A stretch of 64,000 nt of DNA from Phycisphaerales bacterium (GCA_016709445.1 JADJMV010000006.1:124001-188000); one strand, 5' to 3'. Positions 1-8,788 are shown, counted from the stretch's first letter. Made by a program: numbers and translations. Notes: generated from the sequence alone by a model not told the origin.

Positions 1-308
1 TGCAGGCAGACGTCCTCGCGCATCGGCGCGTTCCCGATCGCGGCATGCACCACCACAACGCGGCCCCCGGCGCTCGCGATCTCCACGGCGTGCGGCGCGA
101 CAGTGAACACCGGGCCGAGCGGCTCTTGCGATACCTCCCGCGCCGCCTCCAAATCCCGCGCCACCCGCTCGCGGTACCGTCTCCGCCGCTGTCGATCCTT
201 CCGCCATTCCGATCGTGCCGCGCGAATGCGCCGCAGCCCCAGCACCGCCAGCGGAGCCCCAGCCAACACCACCAACACCGGCGCCAACCACACGGCGTGA
301 TCAATCAT
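1..308 (-). CDS. Membrane-anchored hypothetical protein, N-terminal part
   Basis: This gene reads leftwards and leaves the window at position 1, so only about 102 N-terminal residues are visible. I translated it by hand. Residues 5-25 form one hydrophobic helix (WLAPVLVVLAGAPLAVLGL). A strongly basic stretch follows (RRIRAARSEWRKDRQRRRRY), so the bulk of the protein is probably cytoplasmic or the segment is a stop-transfer anchor. The next part (residues 65-100) looks like a beta-rich soluble domain. I chose the ATG at 308; an in-frame GTG at 320 preceded by a G-rich tract is an equally possible start. The family is not recognised and the function is unknown. Confidence 0.55.
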   Translation of the reverse strand, partial: MIDHAVWLAPVLVVLAGAPLAVLGLRRIRAARSEWRKDRQRRRRYRERVARDLEAAREVSQEPLGPVFTVAPHAVEIASAGGRVVVVHAAIGNAPMREDVCL

Positions 309-344
309 CCACTCGATCACTCGCCCCCCCCTTCGCCACAATCA

Positions 345-422
345 TCACCCTCTCACCCTCTCACCCTCTCACCCTCTCACCCTCTCACCCTCTCACCCTC
401 TCACCCTCTCACCCTCTCACCC
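345..422. repeat. 8-bp tandem repeat (TCACCCTC, 9 copies plus a partial)
   Basis: Nine perfect head-to-tail copies of TCACCCTC lie at 345-416, followed by a partial copy. The array sits between two leftward genes and runs into the 3' end of the methyltransferase at 409-1140. Its stop codon and last residues are made from repeat units. An 8-bp unit is not a multiple of three, so copy-number change shifts the frame, but every unit read on the minus strand (GAGGGTGA) offers a TGA, so any shift still ends quickly. Confidence 0.95.
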
Positions 423-1140
423 CCAAAACCCACGCCGTCCACGGCGCCACCGTCGTCTCACTCACCCACGCCCTCCCGTCCCCCTCCTCCCCCAGCGGTC
501 GGCACACCTCGATCACCTCAAGCCCCGCCCGCGCATACGTCTCCCGATAGCTCTCCTCCGTCCACAACACATCCTCCACCGGGCGCCGGTCCTCGACATC
601 CAGCATCACCACCCGCACGATGTCCCCGCTCTTGGCCGACCGATTCTCCGGGAAATCCTTCGTCGAGAACGACGCCCACTCGTGGACATAGATCTCCGGA
701 GACGACACCAGATTCACGATCCGCCCGTTCGCGCGCAAGACGCCCGCGAGCCCGCGCAGCAGCCGCACCTTCCTCTCCATCGTCGGCACGTTGTCAAACG
801 GGAACGCGCAGAAGACCAGATCGAACTCTCGGTTCTTGAGCGCCCCGAAGTCCCCATCCCCAACCAGCAGATACTCCCCCTCCGGGTCCCGCGCTCTCGC
901 GCGTGACAGCATCTCCGCCGAGATATCGATACCGACACTCTCGAACCCCAGCCCCTTCAGGAACCGTGTCGAACGCCCCGACCCGCACCCGAAGTCCAGC
1001 GCCATCCTCCCCGCCACATGCATGGCAAAGAGCGCGGGCAGATCCCGGAACGCGAGGGAGTACGTCCCCGGAAACTCGAGCCCGGCATACGACTCCGCCC
1101 GGGCCTGGTCCTCATACGTGTTGAAGAACTCGTCCGCCAT
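409..1140 (-). CDS. Class I SAM-dependent methyltransferase
   Basis: A 243-residue protein with a Rossmann-type methyltransferase fold. The glycine-rich SAM motif I is at residues 48-57 (LDFGCGSGRS). An acidic residue ends the next strand (GIDIS, about 70-74), and an aromatic motif IV follows (DLVFCAFPFDNVP). The substrate cannot be told from sequence; the closest general type is the Methyltransf_11/25 group acting on small molecules. It starts at ATG 1140, with a divergent gene on the other side of a gap of about 170 bp. The last residues (GVRG) and the TGA stop come from the 8-bp repeat array, so the natural C-terminus has probably been replaced or trimmed by repeat growth. Confidence 0.85.
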   Translation of the reverse strand: MADEFFNTYEDQARAESYAGLEFPGTYSLAFRDLPALFAMHVAGRMALDFGCGSGRSTRFLKGLGFESVGIDISAEMLSRARARDPEGEYLLVGDGDFGALKNREFDLVFCAFPFDNVPTMERKVRLLRGLAGVLRANGRIVNLVSSPEIYVHEWASFSTKDFPENRSAKSGDIVRVVMLDVEDRRPVEDVLWTEESYRETYARAGLEVIEVCRPLGEEGDGRAWVSETTVAPWTAWVLGVRG

Positions 1141-1310
1141 CTATCCCTCCCCGCCCCCCGCGCGCACAGATCGTACCTTCGCCCGACAATCTGCACCCAA
1201 CCGCCGCTTCTGTGCGCTATGGCGAGGCCCTCCACCCCTTCCCGCTTCCCGCCGCGAGCCTCCCCGCTCACAATGGGGTCAGACCGCCAGTCACCAAGGG
1301 GGAGCACGAC

Positions 1311-2285
1311 ATGGACCTCACCAACCGCATCGCCGCCCTTCAATCACCAGAGCCCGACGCGCCGGCAGGGGTCACCGAGCCCGTCGCGCAGGCCGGGGCC
1401 TCCCCGCCCGACAAACCCATCCCCGCGCCCCCAAACGCCCCCCGCGTCGAGACCATCCTCGCCGATCCCGCCCACCTCGACAGCATCCTCCGCGATTATC
1501 TCGACGGCCAGATGCAACTCCACCACCTCGCCGCCTGCCACAACCTCCCCATCCCCACCCTGCTCGCCCTCCTCGACGCCGAGCGCGTGATCGCCCTCCT
1601 CGACGACCTCACCCGCCACGCCCAACTCCAGGCCCACCGCCTCGCCGCCCTCGCGCGACCCGCCGCCATCGAGAAGCTCAGCTCCATCATCCAGGGCGAT
1701 CCGCTCTGCTCCCAACTCCTCCCGCCAACCATCGAGGCCCGAACCCGTGAAACCATCCGCAAGTCCGCGGCCCACATCGAGCGCATCTCCAAACCCAAGC
1801 CCGCCTCCCGGCCCACCCCCGAGCCCCCGTGCCCCCCCGAGCCCGCTTCCCAGCCCGCCCCCCAGACCGATCGCCCCAACGCCGAGCGCCCAACAGATCC
1901 CGCGCCAATCTCGCCGGCAACCGACGACAAGAGCCTGATCAATCTCGACGCAGCTCCGCTGCCAGACATGCCGCGCAATCTTGTGCGGAGACTGCGCACC
2001 GATCCTGCCCTCCCGCCTCACGCGGTATGCTCCGCCCCGACCGACCCCGCCCCGACCGATCCCGCGTCGACACACACGCCGCCACGGACCCCCGCGGCCC
2101 GGAGGACCCCCAATGGGCAAGGAAGGCTGCCTGTCCAAGGCCGCAATCGAAGCAATCGCCTTCGGAGAGCAGCCCCAGCCCTCGGTCCAACACCACATCG
2201 AGGGCTGCGCCGCCTGCCGAGCCGCGCTCGAAGAAGTCCGCGAAATCAACCAGTTCCTTGCACGCTTCGCGCCCCATCGCGGTGA
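1311..2285 (+). CDS. Hypothetical protein with a possible HTH-like region, overlapping the kinase gene
   Basis: The start chosen is ATG 1311, preceded by AAGGGGGAG at good spacing. The protein begins MDLTNRIAALQ. Residues 45-140 form a helical region (DYLDGQMQLHHLAACHNLPI) that could be a helix-turn-helix, followed by a Pro-rich segment. The frame stays open until 2285, 173 bp into the kinase gene that starts at 2113. The last 60 or so residues are Arg/Pro-rich and look like out-of-frame reading of the kinase. The real protein probably ended near 2040-2110, with the stop lost or the frame shifted. In position it resembles small regulators found ahead of planctomycete receptor kinases, but I do not recognise the family. 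Confidence 0.5.
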   Translation: MDLTNRIAALQSPEPDAPAGVTEPVAQAGASPPDKPIPAPPNAPRVETILADPAHLDSILRDYLDGQMQLHHLAACHNLPIPTLLALLDAERVIALLDDLTRHAQLQAHRLAALARPAAIEKLSSIIQGDPLCSQLLPPTIEARTRETIRKSAAHIERISKPKPASRPTPEPPCPPEPASQPAPQTDRPNAERPTDPAPISPATDDKSLINLDAAPLPDMPRNLVRRLRTDPALPPHAVCSAPTDPAPTDPASTHTPPRTPAARRTPNGQGRLPVQGRNRSNRLRRAAPALGPTPHRGLRRLPSRARRSPRNQPVPCTLRAPSR

Positions 2286-4596
2286 GCCGACCGGCGGCCA
2301 ATATCCCGAAGAGTCCCCCGCACCCGCCTCCCCCGGCTCGGTCCAGGGATACGAGGGCCTCGAAGAGATCCACCGCGGCGGCCAGGGCGTCGTCTACCGC
2401 GCGATCCAGCAGGAGACCCGCCGCACCGTCGCGATCAAAATGCTCCTCAGCGGCGCCGACGCCTCCCCGAGGCAGCGCGAGCGGTTCGAACGGGAGATGC
2501 GGATGGCCGCGGGCCTCCGACACCCCAACATCGTCACCGTCTATGGCGGCGGGCGTCTCTCCGGCGGCCGCTTCGCCTACGCCATGGAGTACATCGATGG
2601 ACTCCGCCTCGACCGCTGGTCCCACACCCTCGATCAGGCGACCACGCGCGACGCCCGCCGGCGAGCGCTCAGGACCAGACTCGCCGCCTTCATCAAGGTC
2701 TGCGATGCCGTCCTCTGTGCCCACCAGCACGCGATCGTGCACCGCGATCTCAAGCCCGCGAACATCCTCGTCGACCCAGAAGGCGAGCCGCATGTGCTCG
2801 ACTTCGGTATCGCCAGCACCCTGGACCCCGAGAGTGGCGACACCCGCCTCACCCACACCGGCGAGTTCGCCGGCACCTTCGCCTACGCCTCGCCGGAGCA
2901 GGTCTCCGGAGATCCCCGGCGTGTCGGCACGCCCACCGACATCTACTCGCTCGGCGTCATCCTCTACCAACTCGTCAGCGGGCGGATGCCATACCCCGTC
3001 GACGGGCCCATCTCCCAGGTCATCCGCAACATCGAAATCGCCCAGCCCGGCCCCCTCACCGGCCAGACCGTGCCGCCCGGCCAGCCCTACGTCGATGGCG
3101 AAGTGGAGACCATTGCCGCGAAGGCCCTCGCCAAAGACCCGGCCCGCCGCTACCCGACTGTCGCCGCCCTCCGGGACGACATCGCCCGCTACCTCGCGGG
3201 CGAACCCATCGATGCCAAACGCGACAGCACCTGGTACGTCCTCCGCAAGACGGTCTCCCGACATCGCCTCGCCGTGGCCGCCGCCTTCGCCGTGTTCCTC
3301 ATGATCTCCACCTTCGGCATCGTCATGGCCCGGCAGGCCCGCCGCATCGCCGCCGAACGAGACATCGCCACCGCCGAGAGCGACCGCGCCAGGTCGGTCA
3401 CCGACTTCGTTGTCGGCTCGCTGATCTCTCAGGATCCCAACCAGTCGGGCACGCACGGCATGACGGTCGCCGACGCGATGACACAGGCCATCGAAGGGCT
3501 CCGACGCGGCGACCTCGGCGCCCAGCCCGAGACCCGCGCCGTCCTCCTACGCACCATCGCCGAGATTCTCAACGGCAACGGGAGAAGCGACGAGGCCGAG
3601 CCCCCGGCGCGCGAGGCGCTCCAGACCGAGGAGAGCCTCCACGCCGGGGCCCACCCCCACGTCGCCGCGAGCCTCGACAACCTCGCGTTCGTGATCGATT
3701 CCCTCGGCCGACCCGCAGAGGCCGAACCGCTCTACGAACGAGCCCTCCAGATTCGGCGAGCCCTCCACCACGGCGACGACCAGGATGTCGCCGCCGCGAT
3801 CAACAGCCTCGCGGGGGTCCGCGACCAGCTCGGGGACCCCGGCGCCGCTGAGAAGCTCTACGTCGAGGCGCTCGAGATGAATCGCCGCCTCTTCAAGGGC
3901 GATCACCCGTTCGTCGCCAGCGCGATCAACAACCTCGCCTACATCCGTCAGGAACTCGGCAAGTCGGAAGATGCCGAGAATCTCTTCCGTGAATCTCTCG
4001 ACATGACACGCCGGATCTACCCGGGCGATCATCCCGAGGTGGCCGAGAGCCTCAACAACGAGGCCAACGCCCTGGAGCAGCTCGACCGCGAGTCCGACGC
4101 CGAGCCACTGCTCCAGCAAGCCCTGGACATGAACCGACGCATGTTCAAGGGCGACCACCCCGCCATCGCCGACAGCCTGAACAACCTCGCGCACTGCCAG
4201 TTCCTGCTCGGCAGTCAGCAGGAGTCCGAAGGGCTCTTCGTCGCCGCCCTCGAGATGGACCGCAGGCTCTACGCCGGTGACCACCCCAGCATCGCCGATG
4301 CACTCAACAACCTCGCCTACGTCCGAGACGCGCTCGGGCGAGCCGAGGAGGCCGAGCCCCAGTTCGTGGACGCCATCGCGATGTACCGGCGGCTCTTCGA
4401 TGACGAGCATCCCGACGTGGCGAGGTGCATGGCCAACCACGCCCGCTGCCTCGCCGACCTCGGCAGGATGGACGAGGCGCTCCGCGAGGCCCGCCAAGCC
4501 TCGGAGATCACTCGCCGCACCCTCCCGGAGGGCCACCCCGTGCGTGAGAAGTGCCTCGAGGTCCTCGAGGAACTCGAAACCGATGCGGGGCCCTGA
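2113..4596 (+). CDS. Ser/Thr protein kinase with N-terminal zinc motif and C-terminal TPR repeats
   Basis: An 827-residue membrane-anchored Hanks-type kinase. Residues 28-35 carry H-x3-C-x2-C (HIEGCAAC), the anti-sigma zf-HC2 signature. The kinase domain spans about 80-365, with the P-loop GGQGVVY, the ATP lysine VAIK (K109), the catalytic HRDLKPANI (D212), DFG (D230) and the APE-like ASPEQ. A transmembrane helix lies at about 386-405. After a linker, residues 460-810 hold kinesin-light-chain-like TPRs of about 42 residues with repeated D.P.VA.SLNNLA motifs. The start at ATG 2113 (MGKEGCLSK) was preferred over the upstream extension, which is low-complexity Pro/Arg. The likely role is membrane signalling, possibly coupled to a sigma factor. 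All catalytic residues are present. Confidence 0.9.
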   Translation: MGKEGCLSKAAIEAIAFGEQPQPSVQHHIEGCAACRAALEEVREINQFLARFAPHRGEPTGGQYPEESPAPASPGSVQGYEGLEEIHRGGQGVVYRAIQQETRRTVAIKMLLSGADASPRQRERFEREMRMAAGLRHPNIVTVYGGGRLSGGRFAYAMEYIDGLRLDRWSHTLDQATTRDARRRALRTRLAAFIKVCDAVLCAHQHAIVHRDLKPANILVDPEGEPHVLDFGIASTLDPESGDTRLTHTGEFAGTFAYASPEQVSGDPRRVGTPTDIYSLGVILYQLVSGRMPYPVDGPISQVIRNIEIAQPGPLTGQTVPPGQPYVDGEVETIAAKALAKDPARRYPTVAALRDDIARYLAGEPIDAKRDSTWYVLRKTVSRHRLAVAAAFAVFLMISTFGIVMARQARRIAAERDIATAESDRARSVTDFVVGSLISQDPNQSGTHGMTVADAMTQAIEGLRRGDLGAQPETRAVLLRTIAEILNGNGRSDEAEPPAREALQTEESLHAGAHPHVAASLDNLAFVIDSLGRPAEAEPLYERALQIRRALHHGDDQDVAAAINSLAGVRDQLGDPGAAEKLYVEALEMNRRLFKGDHPFVASAINNLAYIRQELGKSEDAENLFRESLDMTRRIYPGDHPEVAESLNNEANALEQLDRESDAEPLLQQALDMNRRMFKGDHPAIADSLNNLAHCQFLLGSQQESEGLFVAALEMDRRLYAGDHPSIADALNNLAYVRDALGRAEEAEPQFVDAIAMYRRLFDDEHPDVARCMANHARCLADLGRMDEALREARQASEITRRTLPEGHPVREKCLEVLEELETDAGP

Positions 4597-4763
4597 GGAA
4601 TCCCCCCCGACCCGCGAAATCAAGGCGGACCGCCCCGCCGCCAGGGGGAAGCTTGACCGCGTCCGACCGACCCAAAGCCGCCGGCCCCGCTGAAGGCCCA
4701 TCCCGGCCCAGCCGATACCGGACTAGGGGAATCCACCCCGATGGACCAACCGGGAGCCCGATC

Positions 4764-5597
4764 TTGGCGGCGACGCCCCACCTCGTCCTCGAACTTGCCG
4801 GCCGGCTCTACCTGCTCAGCACCCGGCAGATCATCCGGATGCTCCGCTTCGACATCGACTCGATCATCAGACTCCCGGGCTGTGCGGGTTCGTACGTTGG
4901 AGTGCTCCCCGACCGCGAGGGCATGCTCCCCGCGATCGATGGGCGGCTCTCGATGGGTCTGCGATCATTCGACGACCAGCTCACCGACCTCCGCGCCCTC
5001 CTCGCGGCACGAGAGGCCGATCACGTCGGCTGGCTCAACGAGCTCCGCCGCTGCTGCACCACCGGCGACGAATTCGCCAAGGCGACCGACCCGCACAAGT
5101 GCGCGTTCGGCAAGTGGTACGACGGCCTGAGGCAGAACGAGAGTTCGATGCGTGAGATCACCTGCGGCGACCCCGAAATCTCCTACATCATCGATCGGTT
5201 CGACGTGCCGCACCGCGCCATCCACGCGATCGCCGCCCAGGCGCTGACCCATGCCCGCGCCGGCGAACTGCAAGAAGCGCAGGCCGTGATCGACCGCGCC
5301 TGGGAGACCGACCTCGCCGCCATGAAGCGGCTCTTCGCGAGCCTCCTCGAGGGCGTCGAGCGCCGCCGCCGGCAGATCGCCGTCATCCTGCACGGCAACG
5401 GGCCGACTTCCGCGCTGATCGTCGATGCCGTACGGAACGTCCAGAGCATCGAACTCGACCGCCTCGAACCCAACCCCGCCGGTCAGGGCGCCCAGCCCCT
5501 CTGCGCCCAGGTCTACCCCGACGACAAAACCGGCGACGTCATCCCGCTCATCCAAGCCGACGCCCTCCTCGCCCGCGACCCCCGCGCCGCCGCCTGA
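4764..5597 (+). CDS. CheW-like protein with an inserted CZB (zinc-binding) domain
   Basis: 277 residues from a TTG start at 4764, with GGGAG seven bases upstream; the only in-frame ATG upstream lies inside the kinase gene. Residues 5-65 match the first half of a CheW fold (HLVLELAGRLYLL, then LPGCAGSYVGVLPDREGMLPAID). Residues 85-155 form a chemoreceptor zinc-binding domain: H87, the HKCAFGKWY core (H111, C113) and H150/H154. Residues 203-235 (QIAVILHGNGPTSALIVDAV) then look like the second half of a CheW fold. CZB domains bind zinc and sense redox or chlorine species in chemoreceptors. Here the domain appears to sit inside a scaffold protein, beside a receptor kinase and with no che genes nearby. 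Confidence 0.78.
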   Translation: MAATPHLVLELAGRLYLLSTRQIIRMLRFDIDSIIRLPGCAGSYVGVLPDREGMLPAIDGRLSMGLRSFDDQLTDLRALLAAREADHVGWLNELRRCCTTGDEFAKATDPHKCAFGKWYDGLRQNESSMREITCGDPEISYIIDRFDVPHRAIHAIAAQALTHARAGELQEAQAVIDRAWETDLAAMKRLFASLLEGVERRRRQIAVILHGNGPTSALIVDAVRNVQSIELDRLEPNPAGQGAQPLCAQVYPDDKTGDVIPLIQADALLARDPRAAA

Positions 5598-5619
5598 CCC
5601 GCCCGCGTACCCTCCACCC

Positions 5620-6333
5620 GTGCCCGCCCCCGCCCTCGTCATCCTCGACTGCGACGGTGTCCTCGTGGACAGCGAACGCATCACCACCTCCCTCCTCGCC
5701 GAGGTCGCGGCCGAGGCGGGCTGGCCCATGACCGACGCCCAGTCCATCACCCACTTCAAGGGCCGTGACCTCCACGAGGTCCAACGCCTCATCGAGACAC
5801 GAGTGGGACATGTCCTCGGCGATGGCTTCATACCCGACTACCGTCTGCGCATGGCCCGCCGCTTCGCCGAGCGCGGTGTGCCCGCCGTCGCCGGCGCCCG
5901 CGAACTGCTCGACTGGCTCGACGCCCGCGCCATCCCCCACGCCGTCGCCAGCAACGCCCCCCACGAGAAGATGCGCCTCACCCTCGGACGCATCGGCGTC
6001 GGCCCGGGACAGGCGGACGGCTGGTTCGGACGCTTCGAGGGGCGACGCTTCAGCGCCTACGACATCCAGCGATGGAAGCCCGACCCCGGCCTCTTCCTCC
6101 ACGCCGCCGCCGCCATGCAAGAGGCCCCCGAGGCATGCGTCGTGGTCGAAGATTCTCCCAGCGGTGTCCTCGCCGGCATCGCCGCAGGGATGCGCGTCGT
6201 CGCCCTCGCCGACCTCACGCCACCGGCCGACCTCGCTGCCGCCGGGGCCACCGCCATCCGCGCCTCCATGCCCGAAGTCCTCCGCGTCCTGCAGGAGTGG
6301 ACCTCCGAGCCGGCCGCCGGCCTGCTACCTTGA
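5620..6333 (+). CDS. HAD-superfamily hydrolase (subfamily IA)
   Basis: 237 residues from GTG 5620. Motif I is DCDGVLVDSE (nucleophile D10, acid/base D12), typical of beta-phosphoglucomutase-like and phosphoglycolate phosphatase-like HAD enzymes. Motif II is near AVASNAP, motif III is the lysine in RWKPDPGLF, and motif IV is VVEDSPSGVLAG. The helical cap between motifs I and II is the small IA type. It is a cytoplasmic phosphatase or phosphomutase acting on a small phosphorylated metabolite; the substrate is unknown. It begins 22 bp after the CheW-like gene and ends 4 bp before the carboxypeptidase start. Confidence 0.87.
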   Translation: MPAPALVILDCDGVLVDSERITTSLLAEVAAEAGWPMTDAQSITHFKGRDLHEVQRLIETRVGHVLGDGFIPDYRLRMARRFAERGVPAVAGARELLDWLDARAIPHAVASNAPHEKMRLTLGRIGVGPGQADGWFGRFEGRRFSAYDIQRWKPDPGLFLHAAAAMQEAPEACVVVEDSPSGVLAGIAAGMRVVALADLTPPADLAAAGATAIRASMPEVLRVLQEWTSEPAAGLLP

Positions 6334-6337
6334 TCCC

Positions 6338-7906
6338 ATGCCAACGACCAACACCAGCGCGAAGACCAAGTCCAGTAGCAAACCCGCCGCCAAGTCCGAC
6401 GGTCCCCCATCCGCCGAGCCGGCAAAGGCCTATCGCACGCCGACGGGCGTCGAGCGCGAGATCGCCTGGGCCGATGGGGCTCGCAAGACCCGCGTCCGGG
6501 TCAACGCCGATTGGCTCCTCGTCCGCGAGAACGGCGTGCCCGCCGCCGAGGTCTTCTTCACGAGCTACCAGGCCACGGGCCCAGCCGCGAAACGACCGGT
6601 CACGTTCCTTTTCAATGGCGGGCCCGGTGCGGCGTCCGCGTTCCTCCACATCGGCACCGCCGGCCCGAAGCGGCTGGCCTTCTCGCCAGACGGGCGCACG
6701 CTCCCGCCGCCGGCCAAGCTGGTGGACAACGCCGAGGCCTGGCTCAAGTTCACCGACCTGGTCTTCGTCGATCCCGTCGGCACGGGGCTCAGTCGCACCG
6801 TCGCCGAGAGCAAGCTCGAGCAGCAGGGTGTCGACGCCGAGGACGAGAAGGCCGCCAAGTACCGCAAGGACTTGCCCGACGCCAAGAAGCCCTTCTACGG
6901 CATCAAGCGGGATATCGACGTGCTCGCCGAGTTCGTCACGCAGTGGCTCAGCCGCTTCAACCGGTGGGAGAGCCCGGTCTCCATCGCGGGCGAGAGCTAC
7001 GGCGGATTCCGGGTCGGCAAGCTCATCCGCGCCCTGCCCGAGCGGGGCGTGGGGCTCCACGGCGCGGTGATGGTCTCGCCGGCGATCGACTTCCTGTGCC
7101 TCGGCGGCAACGACTACGACATCTGGCCGTGGATCAACTCCCTGCCCACGATGGCGCTCGCCGCCGCCTACCACAAGCGGTCGCGCGGCCGATTCGCCGG
7201 GCTCAAGGCCGACGCGGTGCGGCAGGCAGCGGAAGACTTCGCCGAGCGGGCCCTTGCCACGTTGCTCGTCCGTGGCGACCGCACGCCCCCCGCCGAGCGG
7301 AACTCGGTCATCAAGAGCTTTGCCGATCTCACCGGCCTGCCCGTGGACCTCGCCGAGCGCTACGGCGGGCGCGTGCCGATCGAAGTGTTCGCGAGGGAAT
7401 TGCTCCGCGACCAGGGCCAGATCTGCGGCCTCTACGACGCGGCGGTCACCGGCCCGAACGTCTTCCCCGATCGCGAGGGGATGCCGAACCCCGACCCCAC
7501 GCTCTCCGGCATCATGGCGGCCTACACCGCCGGGATCAACACGCTGCTCCGTGGCGAGCTGGGACTGGCCACCGACCGTGAGTACCTGCTCCTCGGCTGG
7601 GAGGTGAACGAGTGGTGGCAGGACGACCGCAAGGCGCACTACTACCACTATCAGCTCGATTGCGCCGACGATATGCGTTACGGCCTGGCGACCAACCCGG
7701 CGCTGCGTCTGCTCATCTGCCACGGGTGGTACGACCTGGTGACCGCCTACTTCTCGAGCGAGCGGTCGGTCTCGATGCTCCGTTTGCCCGAGGCGCTCCG
7801 CAGGCAGGTCTCGCTCAAGAACTACGACGGGGGACACATGTTCTACGCCTGGGAGAAGTCGCGCAAGAGTCTCGCCAAGGACGCCGGCGCCATCGTCGGC
7901 GTGTGA
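6338..7906 (+). CDS. Serine carboxypeptidase (peptidase family S10)
   Basis: 522 residues from ATG 6338. The oxyanion region NGGPGAAS lies at about 93-100, the nucleophile Ser220 is in GESYGG, the catalytic Asp is in LICHGWYDLVT (about 460), and the catalytic His is in DGGHMFY (about 503). All S10 hallmarks are therefore present. The N-terminus is a Ser/Thr/Lys-rich tail (MPTTNTSAKTKSSSKPAAKS) without a clear signal peptide, which is unusual because most bacterial S10 enzymes are exported. The start could lie downstream near AYRTPTGVE. The enzyme would remove C-terminal residues from peptides. Confidence 0.9.
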   Translation: MPTTNTSAKTKSSSKPAAKSDGPPSAEPAKAYRTPTGVEREIAWADGARKTRVRVNADWLLVRENGVPAAEVFFTSYQATGPAAKRPVTFLFNGGPGAASAFLHIGTAGPKRLAFSPDGRTLPPPAKLVDNAEAWLKFTDLVFVDPVGTGLSRTVAESKLEQQGVDAEDEKAAKYRKDLPDAKKPFYGIKRDIDVLAEFVTQWLSRFNRWESPVSIAGESYGGFRVGKLIRALPERGVGLHGAVMVSPAIDFLCLGGNDYDIWPWINSLPTMALAAAYHKRSRGRFAGLKADAVRQAAEDFAERALATLLVRGDRTPPAERNSVIKSFADLTGLPVDLAERYGGRVPIEVFARELLRDQGQICGLYDAAVTGPNVFPDREGMPNPDPTLSGIMAAYTAGINTLLRGELGLATDREYLLLGWEVNEWWQDDRKAHYYHYQLDCADDMRYGLATNPALRLLICHGWYDLVTAYFSSERSVSMLRLPEALRRQVSLKNYDGGHMFYAWEKSRKSLAKDAGAIVGV

Positions 7907-7921
7907 TGCGGCCGGATCGAA

Positions 7922-7957
7922 AAAACGAAGCCGGGCCCCGCGAGAGCGGGGCCCGGC
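7922..7957 (-). terminator. Intrinsic terminator between convergent genes
   Basis: A perfect 12-bp stem (7930-7941 with 7946-7957, GAGA loop) lies between the S10 gene and the leftward PEP-CTERM gene. An A-run on the plus strand (7919-7925) gives a T-run on the minus strand, so it mainly serves the leftward gene. Confidence 0.85.
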
Positions 7958-7982
7958 GATTCTGATTCAGGATGCTGAACAA

Positions 7983-8588
7983 CTACCGGCGGCGACGTCC
8001 ACCAGCCAGCAGCCCAAGCCCCAGCAGCGCGACCGAGGAGGGCGCGGGGGTGAGGGTGAACTCATCGAACCACACGTCCTCCGGGTTCGGCCCGGCGCCC
8101 TCGCCGAGGCGGACCCAGATGTTGTTCCCCGCGGCGCCGTCGCCAGCGCTCGGCGTGTAGGAGACACCCGGGAGCGACTCCCACGAGCCGCCCACGTCGT
8201 AGGAGGCACTCGCCAGCATGACGAAGCCGCCGGTGCCGTCGTCGTAGCCGATCTCGTAGACCATGGTGCCGATGTCGTTCCCGCCGCCCTGGCCCCAGCC
8301 CGAGAAGGTGTATTCCTGGCCGTCCTGGAAGACCATGTCCGTGACCTGCCCGACCGACTCGGCGTTGTTCACGGAGTAGTAGCCAAAGTTCGCGCCGAGC
8401 GAGCCGTCGTTGGGCTTGGAGAACGAGGCGTGGTCGGCCCAACCGCCGTTGGGGCCCCAGAAGTCGATCGCCCCGAAGATCGGAGAGCTGTTGCTCTCGA
8501 TCCCCCCGTTGACCAGGCCCGCTTGGCTCGCGCCAGCCGCGGCGCCGAGGGTCAGGATCATCGCCATAAACTGCTTCTTCATCATCAT
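7983..8588 (-). CDS. PEP-CTERM-like secreted protein
   Basis: About 201 residues with a Sec signal peptide (MMMKKQFMAMILTLGAAAGA, cleavage near ASQA). A jelly-roll-like extracellular region (GGIESNSSPIFGAIDFWGPN) follows. The C-terminal tail PAPSSVALLGLGLLAGGRRRR-like has a short Pro motif, one hydrophobic helix and an Arg cluster, the layout of PEP-CTERM sorting tails processed by exosortase. The canonical PEP is replaced by PAPS. Three ATGs lie in tandem at 8588, 8585 and 8582, and the GAGGAG sits only 2 bases before the first, so the second or third ATG is the likelier start. No exosortase gene is in the window. Confidence 0.85.
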   Translation of the reverse strand: MMMKKQFMAMILTLGAAAGASQAGLVNGGIESNSSPIFGAIDFWGPNGGWADHASFSKPNDGSLGANFGYYSVNNAESVGQVTDMVFQDGQEYTFSGWGQGGGNDIGTMVYEIGYDDGTGGFVMLASASYDVGGSWESLPGVSYTPSAGDGAAGNNIWVRLGEGAGPNPEDVWFDEFTLTPAPSSVALLGLGLLAGGRRRR

Positions 8589-8788
8589 GTCTCCTCGAGA
8601 GCGATCGCGCGTGCGCAGCCACGATCTCATCTCGAACCTAGCACACGACGGCGCGTGGAACAGGATTCTGCGAGATCTGGCCGGGAATCGTGCATATTTG
8701 TGGCATCGTCCCGGCACTACCACTAGGTCGAAGGATCGGTCATGTTGCCTGGATTCACACGCAATGACACCCCGCGCCGGCGCGGCAT

